Shown piece by piece: positions 7,529-15,233 of a stretch of DNA of 40,043 nt. This stretch comes from an uncultured Alistipes sp. (lineage in GTDB: Bacteria > Bacteroidota > Bacteroidia > Bacteroidales > Rikenellaceae). The stretch is from assembly GCA_944321755.1 (NCBI GenBank), contig CALUMM010000021.1:1-40043 (forward strand), given 5' to 3'. A program made the translations under genes and the position numbers. Numbering within the stretch: position 1 is the stretch's first letter; each line of letters opens with the position of its first letter. The notes beneath the pieces were generated by a model. It was not told where the DNA came from and did not search any database. It saw nothing but the letters and a program-made list of their open reading frames with translations.

Positions 7529-8188
7529 ATGATGAAGAAGCTTGCGACGCTGTTTTGCGCTGCGACCCTGGTCGGTTGCGGCAGCTCGACGAAATGGATC
7601 GCCGAGGATGAATCGGGCGATTCGCGCCTCGTCCAACGCGGCGATACCCTGGAGATTACCGCCCCGAAAGGGCTGACGCTCTGGTATCCGGAACTGCTTG
7701 CGGGCGACTACCGCATCACCTACGAAGCCACGGTACTGATGGAGGAGGGGCCCTGCGACCGGCTGTCTGACCTGAACTGTTTCTGGGCTGCCGAGGACCC
7801 GGAACACGGGGATGATTTTTTCGCCCGGACGTCGTGGCGTGGCGGGATTTTCGAACGCTACAACTCCCTGAACCTGTTCTACGTGGGCTACGGGGGCAAC
7901 GGGAATACGACGACGCGGTTCCGGCGCTACTACGGCAACCGCTACGGGGCTCCGGCCGACGAAGTGAAGCCGCTGATCGGAGAGTACACCGATGCGGGTC
8001 ACCTGCTGGTCGCCAACCGCCCGATCCGGATCGAGATAACGGTCGATTCGGGTCGCACGACCTTCCGGGTCGACGGCGAGGAACTCTTTTCGCGCAAACT
8101 CTCCCCGGGCGAGGGAGACGGATATTTCGGCTTGCGGCTGCTGAACAACCGGACCCGGATCGTGAATTTCCGGATCGAGACCCGATAA
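7529..8188 (+). CDS. Exported lipoprotein, resembles DUF6250 / concanavalin-like sheet proteins
   Basis: A 219-residue protein from ATG 7529 (MMKKLATLFCAATLVGC), with a lipobox Cys at residue 17. The longer frame upstream would run through the promoter and hide the signal peptide. The mature protein has the pattern DFFAR, then GGNGNTTTRFRRYYG, then RIEITVDSGRTTFRVDGEELF and GYFGLRLLNN. This is the outline of a jelly-roll domain, like DUF6250/DUF1961 proteins found near polysaccharide-degrading enzymes in Bacteroidetes. The family name is from memory of motifs and is uncertain, and enzymatic activity is unknown. The next gene starts 17 bp downstream, also a lipoprotein, so the two are probably co-transcribed. 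Confidence 0.82.
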   Translation: MMKKLATLFCAATLVGCGSSTKWIAEDESGDSRLVQRGDTLEITAPKGLTLWYPELLAGDYRITYEATVLMEEGPCDRLSDLNCFWAAEDPEHGDDFFARTSWRGGIFERYNSLNLFYVGYGGNGNTTTRFRRYYGNRYGAPADEVKPLIGEYTDAGHLLVANRPIRIEITVDSGRTTFRVDGEELFSRKLSPGEGDGYFGLRLLNNRTRIVNFRIETR

Positions 8189-8205
8189 CCCCAACGACAA
8201 GAGAG

Positions 8206-8961
8206 ATGAACACACACTTGATAACAAAGATAACGCTTATGTCATTGCTTTCTTTCTTCGGCTGCGGCCGTGCCAAACAGGCCGAATACCCGTCGGACAC
8301 GCTCACGACACGCGACGGAACCGAACTGACGTTCCATTTTTTCAAACACGCCTCGTTTTCGATCAGCGTCGGGGATAAAACGATCTACATCGATCCGGTG
8401 AACGACTATGCGGATTACGGTTCGCTGCCGAAAGCGGATCTGGTGCTGATCACCCACTCGCACTACGACCACCTGGACGTGGCGGCCGTGGACCGGATTC
8501 TGACACCGGATACGGAGATCGTGTGCGACCGGACCTCGGCCGAAGCCTTCGAGATGAACTGCTACACGATGCGTCCGGGGAGCGTGGCAACGCCGCGCGA
8601 CTACGTGAAGGTGGAGGCTGTTGCGGCTTACAACACCACGCCGGGACACCTCCAGTTCCACCCGAAGGACCGGGAGGATTGCGGCTACGTGCTGACGATC
8701 GGCGGGACGCGGATCTACATCGCCGGGGACACGGAGCCCACGCAGGAGCTCAAATCGCTGAAGAACATCGACATTGCGTTCCTTCCGGTAAACCAGCCCT
8801 ACACGATGACCGTGGATCAGGCCGTTGAGGCGGTGAAGGCGATCCGCCCGGCGATCTTCTACCCCTACCACTACGGGGAGGTGGAGGAGAAGACGGATCT
8901 CGAACGCCTGGCCCGCGAGCTGGAGGGCATCACCGAAGTCCGCATCCGCCCGATGGAGTAA
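8206..8961 (+). CDS. Metallo-beta-lactamase-fold hydrolase, exported lipoprotein (UlaG-like)
   Basis: A 251-residue protein beginning MNTHLITKIT, with a lipobox-like SFFGC (Cys20). The metal-binding signature THSHYDHLD (HxHxDH) is followed by a downstream GDTEPT segment and a late HYGEV. This fits the COG2220/UlaG-like branch of the MBL superfamily, which binds two metals, usually zinc or manganese. The substrate is not known; many relatives act on phosphodiesters, lactones or N-acyl phospholipids. An export signal is unusual for the cytoplasmic UlaG enzymes but is seen in Bacteroidetes homologues. It follows the DUF6250-like gene after 17 bp and ends before a strong hairpin. Confidence 0.88.
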   Translation: MNTHLITKITLMSLLSFFGCGRAKQAEYPSDTLTTRDGTELTFHFFKHASFSISVGDKTIYIDPVNDYADYGSLPKADLVLITHSHYDHLDVAAVDRILTPDTEIVCDRTSAEAFEMNCYTMRPGSVATPRDYVKVEAVAAYNTTPGHLQFHPKDREDCGYVLTIGGTRIYIAGDTEPTQELKSLKNIDIAFLPVNQPYTMTVDQAVEAVKAIRPAIFYPYHYGEVEEKTDLERLARELEGITEVRIRPME

Positions 8962-8992
8962 CCGGCCGGTCCGATCGAAACAGGGCAACAGA

Positions 8993-9027
8993 CAAGAGGG
9001 TTTTCCGTTTGGCGGAAAACCCTCTTG
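8993..9027. terminator. Strong hairpin after the MBL gene
   Basis: A perfect 15-bp inverted repeat (CAAGAGGGTTTTCCG 8993-9007 and CGGAAAACCCTCTTG 9013-9027) with a 5-nt loop. It lies between convergent genes. There is no T-run after it, so it may be a weak terminator or an RNA-stabilising 3' end. Confidence 0.65.
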
Positions 9028-9073
9028 CATCGATAAACAACCCTACCCCTGTAAAAGGGGTGAGCAGCCGCAA

Positions 9074-9388
9074 CTATTTCTTTCCGGCTGCGTCCTTTTT
9101 GACTTCGGCCTTGACCTTGAGTGAGGCGAAGCCCTTGATGATGTTCTCGTCGCTGTTCTTCGAAGCGTCGTAGACGACGGTAACCTCCTTTTTGGGCAGG
9201 TCGACCTGTACGTCCTTGATGCCCTTTCCGAGCGAAGGAACGTTGTTCATGATCTTCTGCACGCAGTGTTCGCAATCGATGTCGGTTACGAAGACCGTCG
9301 TGACACTCTTTTTCTGGGCGGGCTTGGCCGCCGTTGCAATGCCCGCGCCCATCACGAGGGCCAGACATACCATCAACAGTTTTTTCAT
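9074..9388 (-). CDS. Periplasmic heavy-metal-associated (HMA) domain protein
   Basis: A 104-residue protein with a signal peptide (MKKLLMVCLALVMGAGIATA) and a single HMA ferredoxin-like fold. The metal motif is DIDCEHCVQKI with Cys39 and Cys42, the place of GMTCxxC in MerP and copper chaperones. The pattern DVQVDLPKKEVTVVYD matches strands 2-3. The C-terminus is Lys-rich. The likely role is to bind Cu(I), Hg(II) or a similar soft metal in the periplasm. It lies downstream of, and in the same direction as, the TonB receptor, and similar HMA/TonB pairs are common in Bacteroidetes. The 286-bp gap leaves co-transcription open. Confidence 0.9.
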   Translation of the reverse strand: MKKLLMVCLALVMGAGIATAAKPAQKKSVTTVFVTDIDCEHCVQKIMNNVPSLGKGIKDVQVDLPKKEVTVVYDASKNSDENIIKGFASLKVKAEVKKDAAGKK

Positions 9389-9440
9389 AGCAGTTTTATC
9401 GGGTTTTTTGTTGTACCTTTATTATATAGGGGATCGGCAC

Positions 9441-9670
9441 GCAATACTCCCGGAGTCTTCGGCCTCTCCCCCATTAAGCCTCCCTTTTCAAAGGGAGGTT
9501 TTTTTTGGGGGGGGGTGGCATGGATTTATATCGGAAACCGCAATATATTCCATCAATAAATATTCAGCCTTATGCCGCAATACCCCCTGAGTCTTCGGCC
9601 TCTCCCCCCATTAAGCCTCCCTTTTCAAAGGGAGGTTTGGAGGGATTGTCTGCACAGGTTTATATCGGGT
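9441..9670. repeat. Duplicated intergenic element with terminator-like hairpin (two copies)
   Basis: Two copies of the same block lie between the HMA and TonB-receptor genes, at 9441-9534 and 9577-9669. Each runs GCAATAC, then GAGTCTTCGGCCTCTCCCC, ATTAAG and a hairpin CCTCCCTTTTCAAAGGGAGG, and ends near TTATATCGG. Copy 1 differs by a T8G9 homopolymer after the hairpin (9499-9515). The layout resembles a small dispersed palindromic (REP-like or MITE-like) element. No gene is present. Confidence 0.8.
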
Positions 9671-9674
9671 GCGG

Positions 9675-12050
9675 CTAATAAATATTAAGCCGCATCCCGA
9701 TATAAAACTTGCGACCCATCAGAGGCCCCCAGACGTTCATCGAGTTGAAGGCTGCCGAATAGGGATTCTCGGCATTGAGGATCGGATCCTTCTGCATGTA
9801 GTCGGCAATGTTCTCGCAGCCGACGTAAATGTCGAACTTGCCCAACTTGCGGCTCACCTGCGCATAGAACATCGGATAACGCGGCGAATGGTAGCTGTCG
9901 GCCAGATCGGCGTTCTGCGTCGGGATGCGGGCCGGGCCGTTCAACTGGGCCGTGGCATCGAATACCCAGCGGCGGAACTTCGTGGCGTACTGGATGTTGA
10001 GCAGGGTCTTGTACTCGCTGACCAGCGGGCGCTCGACCCGTGCCGAGGAGCCGTCGGCGCGCCGGATGGTCATTTCGCTGTCCGTGTATCGGAACGTGGC
10101 GAAGATGTCGAGGCGCTCGACGGGCGACCACGAGAAGTCGACCTGATAGGTATCGGTGTAGGACCGGCCGTCGGAGTTGTAGAAGACGATGCGGTCGGCA
10201 TACATCTCCTGGTCGGCAACCACCGAATTGTAGAACTGCGTGCGGAAGTAGTCGACGCTGAGCGTCGCATCGCCCGGCTCGACGAGTCCGAAGGTCTGCG
10301 TAAGGCTCCCGCCCACCGTGAGGGCCTTCTCCATGCGGTCGATGTCGTGGAAACGCCCCACGACAGGCATTCCGTCACGGAATACCACGGGTTGAATGGC
10401 TCGCCCGGTGGCCAGTACGCCGATGTTGTCCGTAATGAGATTCGTCGAACGGTAGCCCAGCCCGGCCGAGGCGCGGAAGGTGGTCGATGGGGTGATGTTC
10501 CACTTCAGATGGCCGCGGGGCGTGACGAAGAAGCGGTCATAATAGTGGTTGTAGTCACCGCGAATACCGGCCACGATCGAGAACTTGTCCTTGATGGCAT
10601 AGGTGTACTCGGCATAGGCACCGGCCTCCCGTTCGTTGCGGTCGAGGTCGTAATCGCCCTTCTGGAAATCGGCAATCCAGGGCGTGCGGTTCAACAGCCC
10701 CTCGCGGTAGTAGTCCAGATGGAGCTGCCCGCCGACGATCAGCGACGACCGATAGGTGAAGTAGTGGTTGTACATCAGATTCAGCGCCAGCGAGTTCTGG
10801 TTGCCGTCGTAGTCGTTCAGGCCGAAGTAGGCATCCTCGCTGAAATGGTCGAAGTCGGCCACGAAAGCGATGTTCGAACGCATTTCGTCCTGCTCGTCGG
10901 CATCGTAGACGGCCGGTCCGACGGGCATTCCGACCTTGAAATAGCCGTTTGCGTTGCGGTTGCGGATGTGCGAACCGTAGAGGGGCATGGGCTTCTCCTC
11001 AGCCTGCCAGTCCCAGTCGGCGAGCATGGCGTCGCGCATGGCCGCAGTGTTCTTGAAGTCGAGCATTCCGCCGAGGCGGTTCTCCTGGACGAACTTCCAG
11101 CCCCAGCGGATCTGCGTACCGTTGTCGGCAGCATAGAGCCATTTGTTGGCGACGTTGATCTGATCCGAGAGGGGCAGATCCCGAAAACCGTCGTCGTTGT
11201 GGTCCATCCTGCGCGCGTCGGTGTCCATCGAACCGTGGAGCAGGACGACGCTCGTGAGTTTCTTGTCACGGGTCACGGGGAAGGCCGACGAAAGATTGAT
11301 CTCGGGACGCAGCTCGTCATCGAGATAGAGGTTCAGGAAGAGCCGTTCGTCGTCGGTGGGCTTGCGGTGTTCGAGGTTGATCTGCCCGGTGATGGCCTCG
11401 TGCCCGGCGGTGACGGAGGCGACGCCCTTCGAGACCTGGATCGAGTTGAGCCACATGCCGGGCGTGTAGCTCAGGCCGTAGGGGGCGCTCAGTCCGTGCA
11501 TGATCGGGCGGTTCTCGTCGAGGATCTGGGTGTAGGTTCCGGCCAGTCCAAGCATCTTGATCTGCCGGGCCCCGGAGATGGCGTCGCTGTAACCGACGGT
11601 CACCGAGGCGGAGTTTTCGAACGATTCGGCGAGATTGCAGCAGGCCATCTTGCAGAGGCCCGCAAAGGAGATCATCTCGCCCTTAACGATTCCGTCGCGC
11701 TTGACGAAGTTGCCGCTCATGGCACCCTCGACGACGACATCTTCGAGGGCGACGCCTTCGGCGCGGAGGGCGAAATCGAGGCGATCCGTACCGGTTTCGA
11801 CCCGGATCGTATCGTTGACATAACCGAGGTACGAGGCCACAAGGCGGTCATACCCCTTGACGCGGTGGAGGAGGAAGGCCCCCTGGGCATCGGTGCTTGC
11901 GCCGATGGTCGTGCCGGCCCAGTAGACCGAGGCGCCGACGAGGGGCTGGTTGTCGGCATCGCGCACCACACCGCGCAGGTCCTGGGCGCACACCGCACCG
12001 CACCCGGCCGCGAGTGCGGAAGTTAAAAGAAAGATTTTGAGTGATTTCAT
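9675..12050 (-). CDS. TonB-dependent outer-membrane receptor with carboxypeptidase-like N-domain
   Basis: A 791-residue receptor. Signal peptide at residues 1-22. A carboxypeptidase-regulatory-like beta-sandwich follows at about 24-97 (LRGVVRDADNQPLVGASVY), then a plug from about 105 to 230 and a 22-strand barrel ending in aromatic MRLNIY. The plug contains CKMACCNLAESF (Cys133, Cys137, Cys138), a motif of the Bacteroidetes receptors that travel with HMA proteins. The three cysteines and the Met could contact a soft metal during import. Upstream on the same strand are a Cys-rich exported protein (68 bp) and a PqqD-like gene, and an HMA gene lies downstream. This supports metal or metal-complex uptake, an inference from context. 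Confidence 0.92.
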   Translation of the reverse strand: MKSLKIFLLTSALAAGCGAVCAQDLRGVVRDADNQPLVGASVYWAGTTIGASTDAQGAFLLHRVKGYDRLVASYLGYVNDTIRVETGTDRLDFALRAEGVALEDVVVEGAMSGNFVKRDGIVKGEMISFAGLCKMACCNLAESFENSASVTVGYSDAISGARQIKMLGLAGTYTQILDENRPIMHGLSAPYGLSYTPGMWLNSIQVSKGVASVTAGHEAITGQINLEHRKPTDDERLFLNLYLDDELRPEINLSSAFPVTRDKKLTSVVLLHGSMDTDARRMDHNDDGFRDLPLSDQINVANKWLYAADNGTQIRWGWKFVQENRLGGMLDFKNTAAMRDAMLADWDWQAEEKPMPLYGSHIRNRNANGYFKVGMPVGPAVYDADEQDEMRSNIAFVADFDHFSEDAYFGLNDYDGNQNSLALNLMYNHYFTYRSSLIVGGQLHLDYYREGLLNRTPWIADFQKGDYDLDRNEREAGAYAEYTYAIKDKFSIVAGIRGDYNHYYDRFFVTPRGHLKWNITPSTTFRASAGLGYRSTNLITDNIGVLATGRAIQPVVFRDGMPVVGRFHDIDRMEKALTVGGSLTQTFGLVEPGDATLSVDYFRTQFYNSVVADQEMYADRIVFYNSDGRSYTDTYQVDFSWSPVERLDIFATFRYTDSEMTIRRADGSSARVERPLVSEYKTLLNIQYATKFRRWVFDATAQLNGPARIPTQNADLADSYHSPRYPMFYAQVSRKLGKFDIYVGCENIADYMQKDPILNAENPYSAAFNSMNVWGPLMGRKFYIGMRLNIY

Positions 12051-12118
12051 GGTAATTCCGTCATGGGTTGAAAAGCGGTTGCGGACCGGGGCTCAGGGCT
12101 CCGGTCCCGAAACGAATT

Positions 12119-12559
12119 TCAGGCCCAGACGGGAGGTGCACGCAAACCGCAGACCCTGCCGGGCATCTCCCGGACAAGGGGTACGGGCGGCAGGACATTG
12201 CCACGCCGCAAGGCGGGCACATGCGCCGGACACGGACACTCGGCCGCCAGCGAGGGCGGCAGTTCCGCGACAATGCACCGGACGTATTTTTCGCTGTCGT
12301 CGGAGTGCGACGACGTGTAGAGATCGATTTCGGTGGAGTGGAGTTCGCAGCCGCAGCGCGTTCTCAGGGAGCACTCCGGACAGGCGGTCTGGAGGTCCGC
12401 CCCGCCGTTTTCGGAGAGGTGGCAGCAGCCCGTACAGCTGTGTTCGACCGGAGCCTTCATGCCCAGGCACTTGCAGGTCAGCGATGCCAGGGCCGTCCCG
12501 GCGGTCGCCGAGACGTAGAGTGCACAGAGCAGAAGGGCGATATATCGTTTCAGCTTCAT
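12119..12559 (-). CDS. Small Cys-rich exported protein (HYC_CC_PP-like)
   Basis: A 146-residue protein from the ATG at 12559 (MKLKRYIALLLCALYVSATAG), chosen because it starts a clean signal peptide; the longer frame adds 20 non-signal residues that overlap the gene upstream. The mature part has 13 cysteines: TCKC (29, 31), CTGCC (42, 45, 46), ACPEC (60, 63), RCGC (69, 71), 95, CPC (108, 110) and 137. There is also a conserved-looking LPPSL near residue 100. This resembles the small HYC_CC_PP proteins found just upstream of TonB receptors in Bacteroidetes; the match is by pattern only. A metal-binding or disulfide-bonded periplasmic role is inferred. It is 7 bp from the PqqD-like gene, so they are co-transcribed. 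Confidence 0.78.
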   Translation of the reverse strand: MKLKRYIALLLCALYVSATAGTALASLTCKCLGMKAPVEHSCTGCCHLSENGGADLQTACPECSLRTRCGCELHSTEIDLYTSSHSDDSEKYVRCIVAELPPSLAAECPCPAHVPALRRGNVLPPVPLVREMPGRVCGLRAPPVWA

Positions 12560-12566
12560 GTCGGCG

Positions 12567-12839
12567 TCAATCTCCGATGATTCCGCAGGCCGCAAGTCGT
12601 TCGATCCAGGCCCTGGCATCGCGCCGTGCGACCTCGGGCTCGACGTCGTAACGCGCGACGAGAAGCTGCGCGGCCTCTTCCTCGGAAAACGCCCGGTCGT
12701 GCAGCTTCTCCCAGAGCCAGCAGGCCGACTCGTTGAGCGAGACGAGGCGTGTGAGATCGGCGGCGCCGTCGGGTGCGGGGACCACGACGACGTGCTCTCC
12801 GGCCATTTCGCGAAGCCTGTATTCGGGACGAATCTTCAT
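12567..12839 (-). CDS. Stand-alone PqqD-like protein
   Basis: A 90-residue protein (MKIRPEYRLREMAGEHVVVV) with the PqqD winged-helix pattern: an initial beta hairpin, LNESACWLWEKL (around residues 35-46), EEEAAQLLVARYDVEPEVARRDARAWIERL and a terminal CGIIGD. PqqD domains bind peptide precursors for radical-SAM or other modifying enzymes. Here neither such an enzyme nor an obvious precursor peptide lies next door; the partner in the operon is a Cys-rich exported protein. An ATG one codon upstream (12842) is equally possible. The frame is open far upstream across recQ on the opposite strand, but only this part looks like a protein. Its promoter lies at 12892-12861. Confidence 0.82.
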   Translation of the reverse strand: MKIRPEYRLREMAGEHVVVVPAPDGAADLTRLVSLNESACWLWEKLHDRAFSEEEAAQLLVARYDVEPEVARRDARAWIERLAACGIIGD

Positions 12840-12860
12840 CATGCGAACCTTGTACGCCCG

Positions 12861-12892
12861 CAAAAATAGGAAAAATTCTCCGAACCGCCCAA
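12861..12892 (-). promoter_or_regulatory. Promoter of the PqqD/Cys-rich/TonB operon
   Basis: On the minus strand TTG (12892-12890), a 21-bp spacer and TATTTTTG (12868-12861), 21 bp before the start codon. It overlaps the recQ promoter region, so the two divergent units may interfere with each other. Confidence 0.6.
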
Positions 12893-12899
12893 TTTTTCC

Positions 12900-12907
12900 T
12901 ACCTTTG
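12900..12907 (+). promoter_or_regulatory. -7 box of the recQ promoter
   Basis: TACCTTTG at 12900-12907, immediately before the ATG at 12912. The -33 position holds TTC rather than TTG. If used, the transcript would have almost no leader. Confidence 0.5.
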
Positions 12908-12911
12908 TATT

Positions 12912-15209
12912 ATGGAAACGACCACGGAGCATACGGACATACATGCGATTCTGCAGCGTTACTGGGGTTTTCGGGCGTTCCGGCCCGTGCAGGAGCAGAT
13001 CATCCGCTCGGTACTTGCGGGGCGCGACACGCTGGCGCTGATGCCGACCGGCGGGGGGAAGTCGCTGACCTACCAGGTTCCGACCCTGGCCCGGGCGGGG
13101 GTGTGCATCGTGGTCACGCCGCTCATTGCGCTGATGAAGGACCAGACCGACCGGCTCCGGCGTCTGGGGATCCCGGCCGTGGCGATCCACTCGGGGCTCT
13201 CGCCGCGGCAGATCGACATCGCGCTGGACAACTGCGTCTACGGCGACACGAAATTCCTCTACGTGGCGCCCGAGCGGCTGACGAGCGAAGCCTTCCGGCT
13301 GCGGGTCGTGCGGATGAACGTCTCGCTGATTGCGGTCGACGAAGCGCACTGCATCTCGCAATGGGGCTACGACTTCCGGCCGTCGTACCTGCGGATCGCG
13401 GAGCTGCGCGAACGGCTTCCGGGCGTCCCGGTGCTGGCGCTGACGGCCTCGGCGACGGAGGTCGTGGCCGAAGACATCATGCACCACCTGAAATTCTCCG
13501 AACCGCACCTGCTGCGGAGCAGCTTCGCCCGCCCGAACCTCTCCTACAGCGTCCGCCACACGGACGACAAGAACGGACAGCTGCTGCGGCTGCTGCGGAA
13601 CGTCCCCGGCTCGGGGATCGTCTACATGCGGACGCGGGAGGGTACCGAACAGCTGGCCGAACAGCTGCGCGACGAAGGGATCGCGGCGGCGGCCTACCAC
13701 GGCGGACTGGGACATGCGGACCGCACGCAGCGCCAGGAGTCGTGGTTGAAGGACAAGGTGCGGGTGATGGTCGCCACGAACGCCTTCGGCATGGGCATCG
13801 ACAAGCCCGACGTGCGGTTCGTGGTGCACTACTCGATGTGCGACTCGCTGGAGAGCTACTACCAGGAGGCCGGGCGTGCCGGGCGCGACGGCCAGCGGGC
13901 CTATGCGCTGCTGCTGGTGGCCTCGGACGACGGAGAACGCATTGCGCAGCGTTTCGACCAGGAGTTCCCGCCGCTGGAGCAGGTCAAGGAGATCTACGAA
14001 CGGATCTGCTCCTACCTGCAGATCGGGATCGGCGAAGGGGGCGAATGCAGCTACCAGTTCAACCTTTCGGACTTCTGCGCCCGGGAACACCTCTATTCGG
14101 GGAAGGTGCTGAGCGCCCTGAAGCTCCTCCAGCAGAACGGCTACATGACGCTGAGCGACGCCCAGGACCATCCGGCCCGGGTGATGTTCTGCGTGAGCCG
14201 CGACGAGCTGTACCGGCTGCGCGTGCAGCGCGATGACCTGGACCACTTCATCCGCACGCTGCTGCGGCTCTACAACGGGATTTTCAACGACTTCCGGCCG
14301 ATCGACGAGGGCGAGCTGGCGACCTGGAGCGGCTATACGGTGGAACGGGTGAAGGAACTGCTGAAACAGTTGTGGCTGCTGCGGGTGATCCGCTACATTC
14401 CGTCGAACCGTTCGCCGCTTCTGTTTCTGAACGAGGAGCGGCTGCCGCGTGCGGACCTCTACATTGCGCCGGAGACCTACCGGCGGCGCCGGGAGCTGAT
14501 GCACGAACGCTTTGCGCGGATGCTGGCCTATGCCTCCAACGAGGAGGAGTGCCGGAGTGCGGTGCTGGAGCACTATTTCGGGGCGGAATCGCCGACCGCG
14601 TGCGGGATCTGCGACGTATGCCTGGCGCGGAAGCGGGCCGCCAAAGCGGCTCAGAAGGCCCAGGGGACCCAGGGGGTCCAAGAGACCGAAACAGTCCGGA
14701 CTACCGGGACTACCGGGACTGCCGGAACTGCCGGAACTGCCGGGACAGGGGGAACTACCCGAAGCACCGCAGGAGACGAATCCCCCGCCGACAGTGCCGT
14801 TCCCGCCATTTCCGCAGTTTCCGAAGCCGCTGTCCGCAGCGCCGCCGCTGCCGCTACACCCGCTGCTCCCGCTGCCGCCGCTGCACCGAATACGGCCCGA
14901 CCGGCCGACACCCCCGCCGCAACTACCCCCGCAATCACCCCCGCAGCCGCCCCGGAAAACTCCCCGGAAAACTCCTCGGAGAACTTCCCGGAAAACTCCC
15001 CGAAAAATGTCCCGAAAAACTCCCCCACTGCGGCGATGCCGCTCCGCGAAAGGCTGCTCGGGCTGCTCTCCGCGGCGCCGTCCGACCCGCAGCAACTGGC
15101 GGCAGCCTGTGCGTGCCCGCCCGAACGGGTGGCGGAAGCGATCCGGGAATTGCTTGCCGAGGGTAAAATCGTCGGCGACAAGGGCGGGATATTGAAAATT
15201 ATTGCGTAA
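12912..15209 (+). CDS. recQ: ATP-dependent DNA helicase RecQ
   Basis: A 765-residue superfamily-2 3'-5' DNA helicase. Walker A MPTGGGKS at 44-51 and the DEAH box at 143-146 (with the RecQ aromatic loop CISQWGYDF) mark RecA-like domain 1. Motif VI (YYQEAGRAGRDG) closes domain 2 near residue 320. The zinc site uses Cys547, Cys564, Cys567 and Cys570. After it, an atypical low-complexity linker (about 575-705) contains TGTAG-type and PENS-type repeats before a final 55-residue winged-helix-like tail (LRERLLGLLSAAP). The helicase acts in repair and recombination intermediates. It is followed after 24 bp by a DEDDy exonuclease gene, a functionally sensible neighbour. Confidence 0.96.
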   Translation: METTTEHTDIHAILQRYWGFRAFRPVQEQIIRSVLAGRDTLALMPTGGGKSLTYQVPTLARAGVCIVVTPLIALMKDQTDRLRRLGIPAVAIHSGLSPRQIDIALDNCVYGDTKFLYVAPERLTSEAFRLRVVRMNVSLIAVDEAHCISQWGYDFRPSYLRIAELRERLPGVPVLALTASATEVVAEDIMHHLKFSEPHLLRSSFARPNLSYSVRHTDDKNGQLLRLLRNVPGSGIVYMRTREGTEQLAEQLRDEGIAAAAYHGGLGHADRTQRQESWLKDKVRVMVATNAFGMGIDKPDVRFVVHYSMCDSLESYYQEAGRAGRDGQRAYALLLVASDDGERIAQRFDQEFPPLEQVKEIYERICSYLQIGIGEGGECSYQFNLSDFCAREHLYSGKVLSALKLLQQNGYMTLSDAQDHPARVMFCVSRDELYRLRVQRDDLDHFIRTLLRLYNGIFNDFRPIDEGELATWSGYTVERVKELLKQLWLLRVIRYIPSNRSPLLFLNEERLPRADLYIAPETYRRRRELMHERFARMLAYASNEEECRSAVLEHYFGAESPTACGICDVCLARKRAAKAAQKAQGTQGVQETETVRTTGTTGTAGTAGTAGTGGTTRSTAGDESPADSAVPAISAVSEAAVRSAAAAATPAAPAAAAAPNTARPADTPAATTPAITPAAAPENSPENSSENFPENSPKNVPKNSPTAAMPLRERLLGLLSAAPSDPQQLAAACACPPERVAEAIRELLAEGKIVGDKGGILKIIA

Positions 15210-15233
15210 TTTTGCGGGAACATTCACTTCGGG

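Noticed and set aside
9192-9590. Plus-strand open frames across the HMA gene and duplicated element
   Set aside because: Antisense to the HMA gene and run into homopolymers; no start signal or motif.
9669-12026. A 785-codon open frame on the plus strand
   Set aside because: It is exactly antisense to the TonB receptor, has no recognisable domain and results from GC-rich codon use leaving the opposite strand free of stops.
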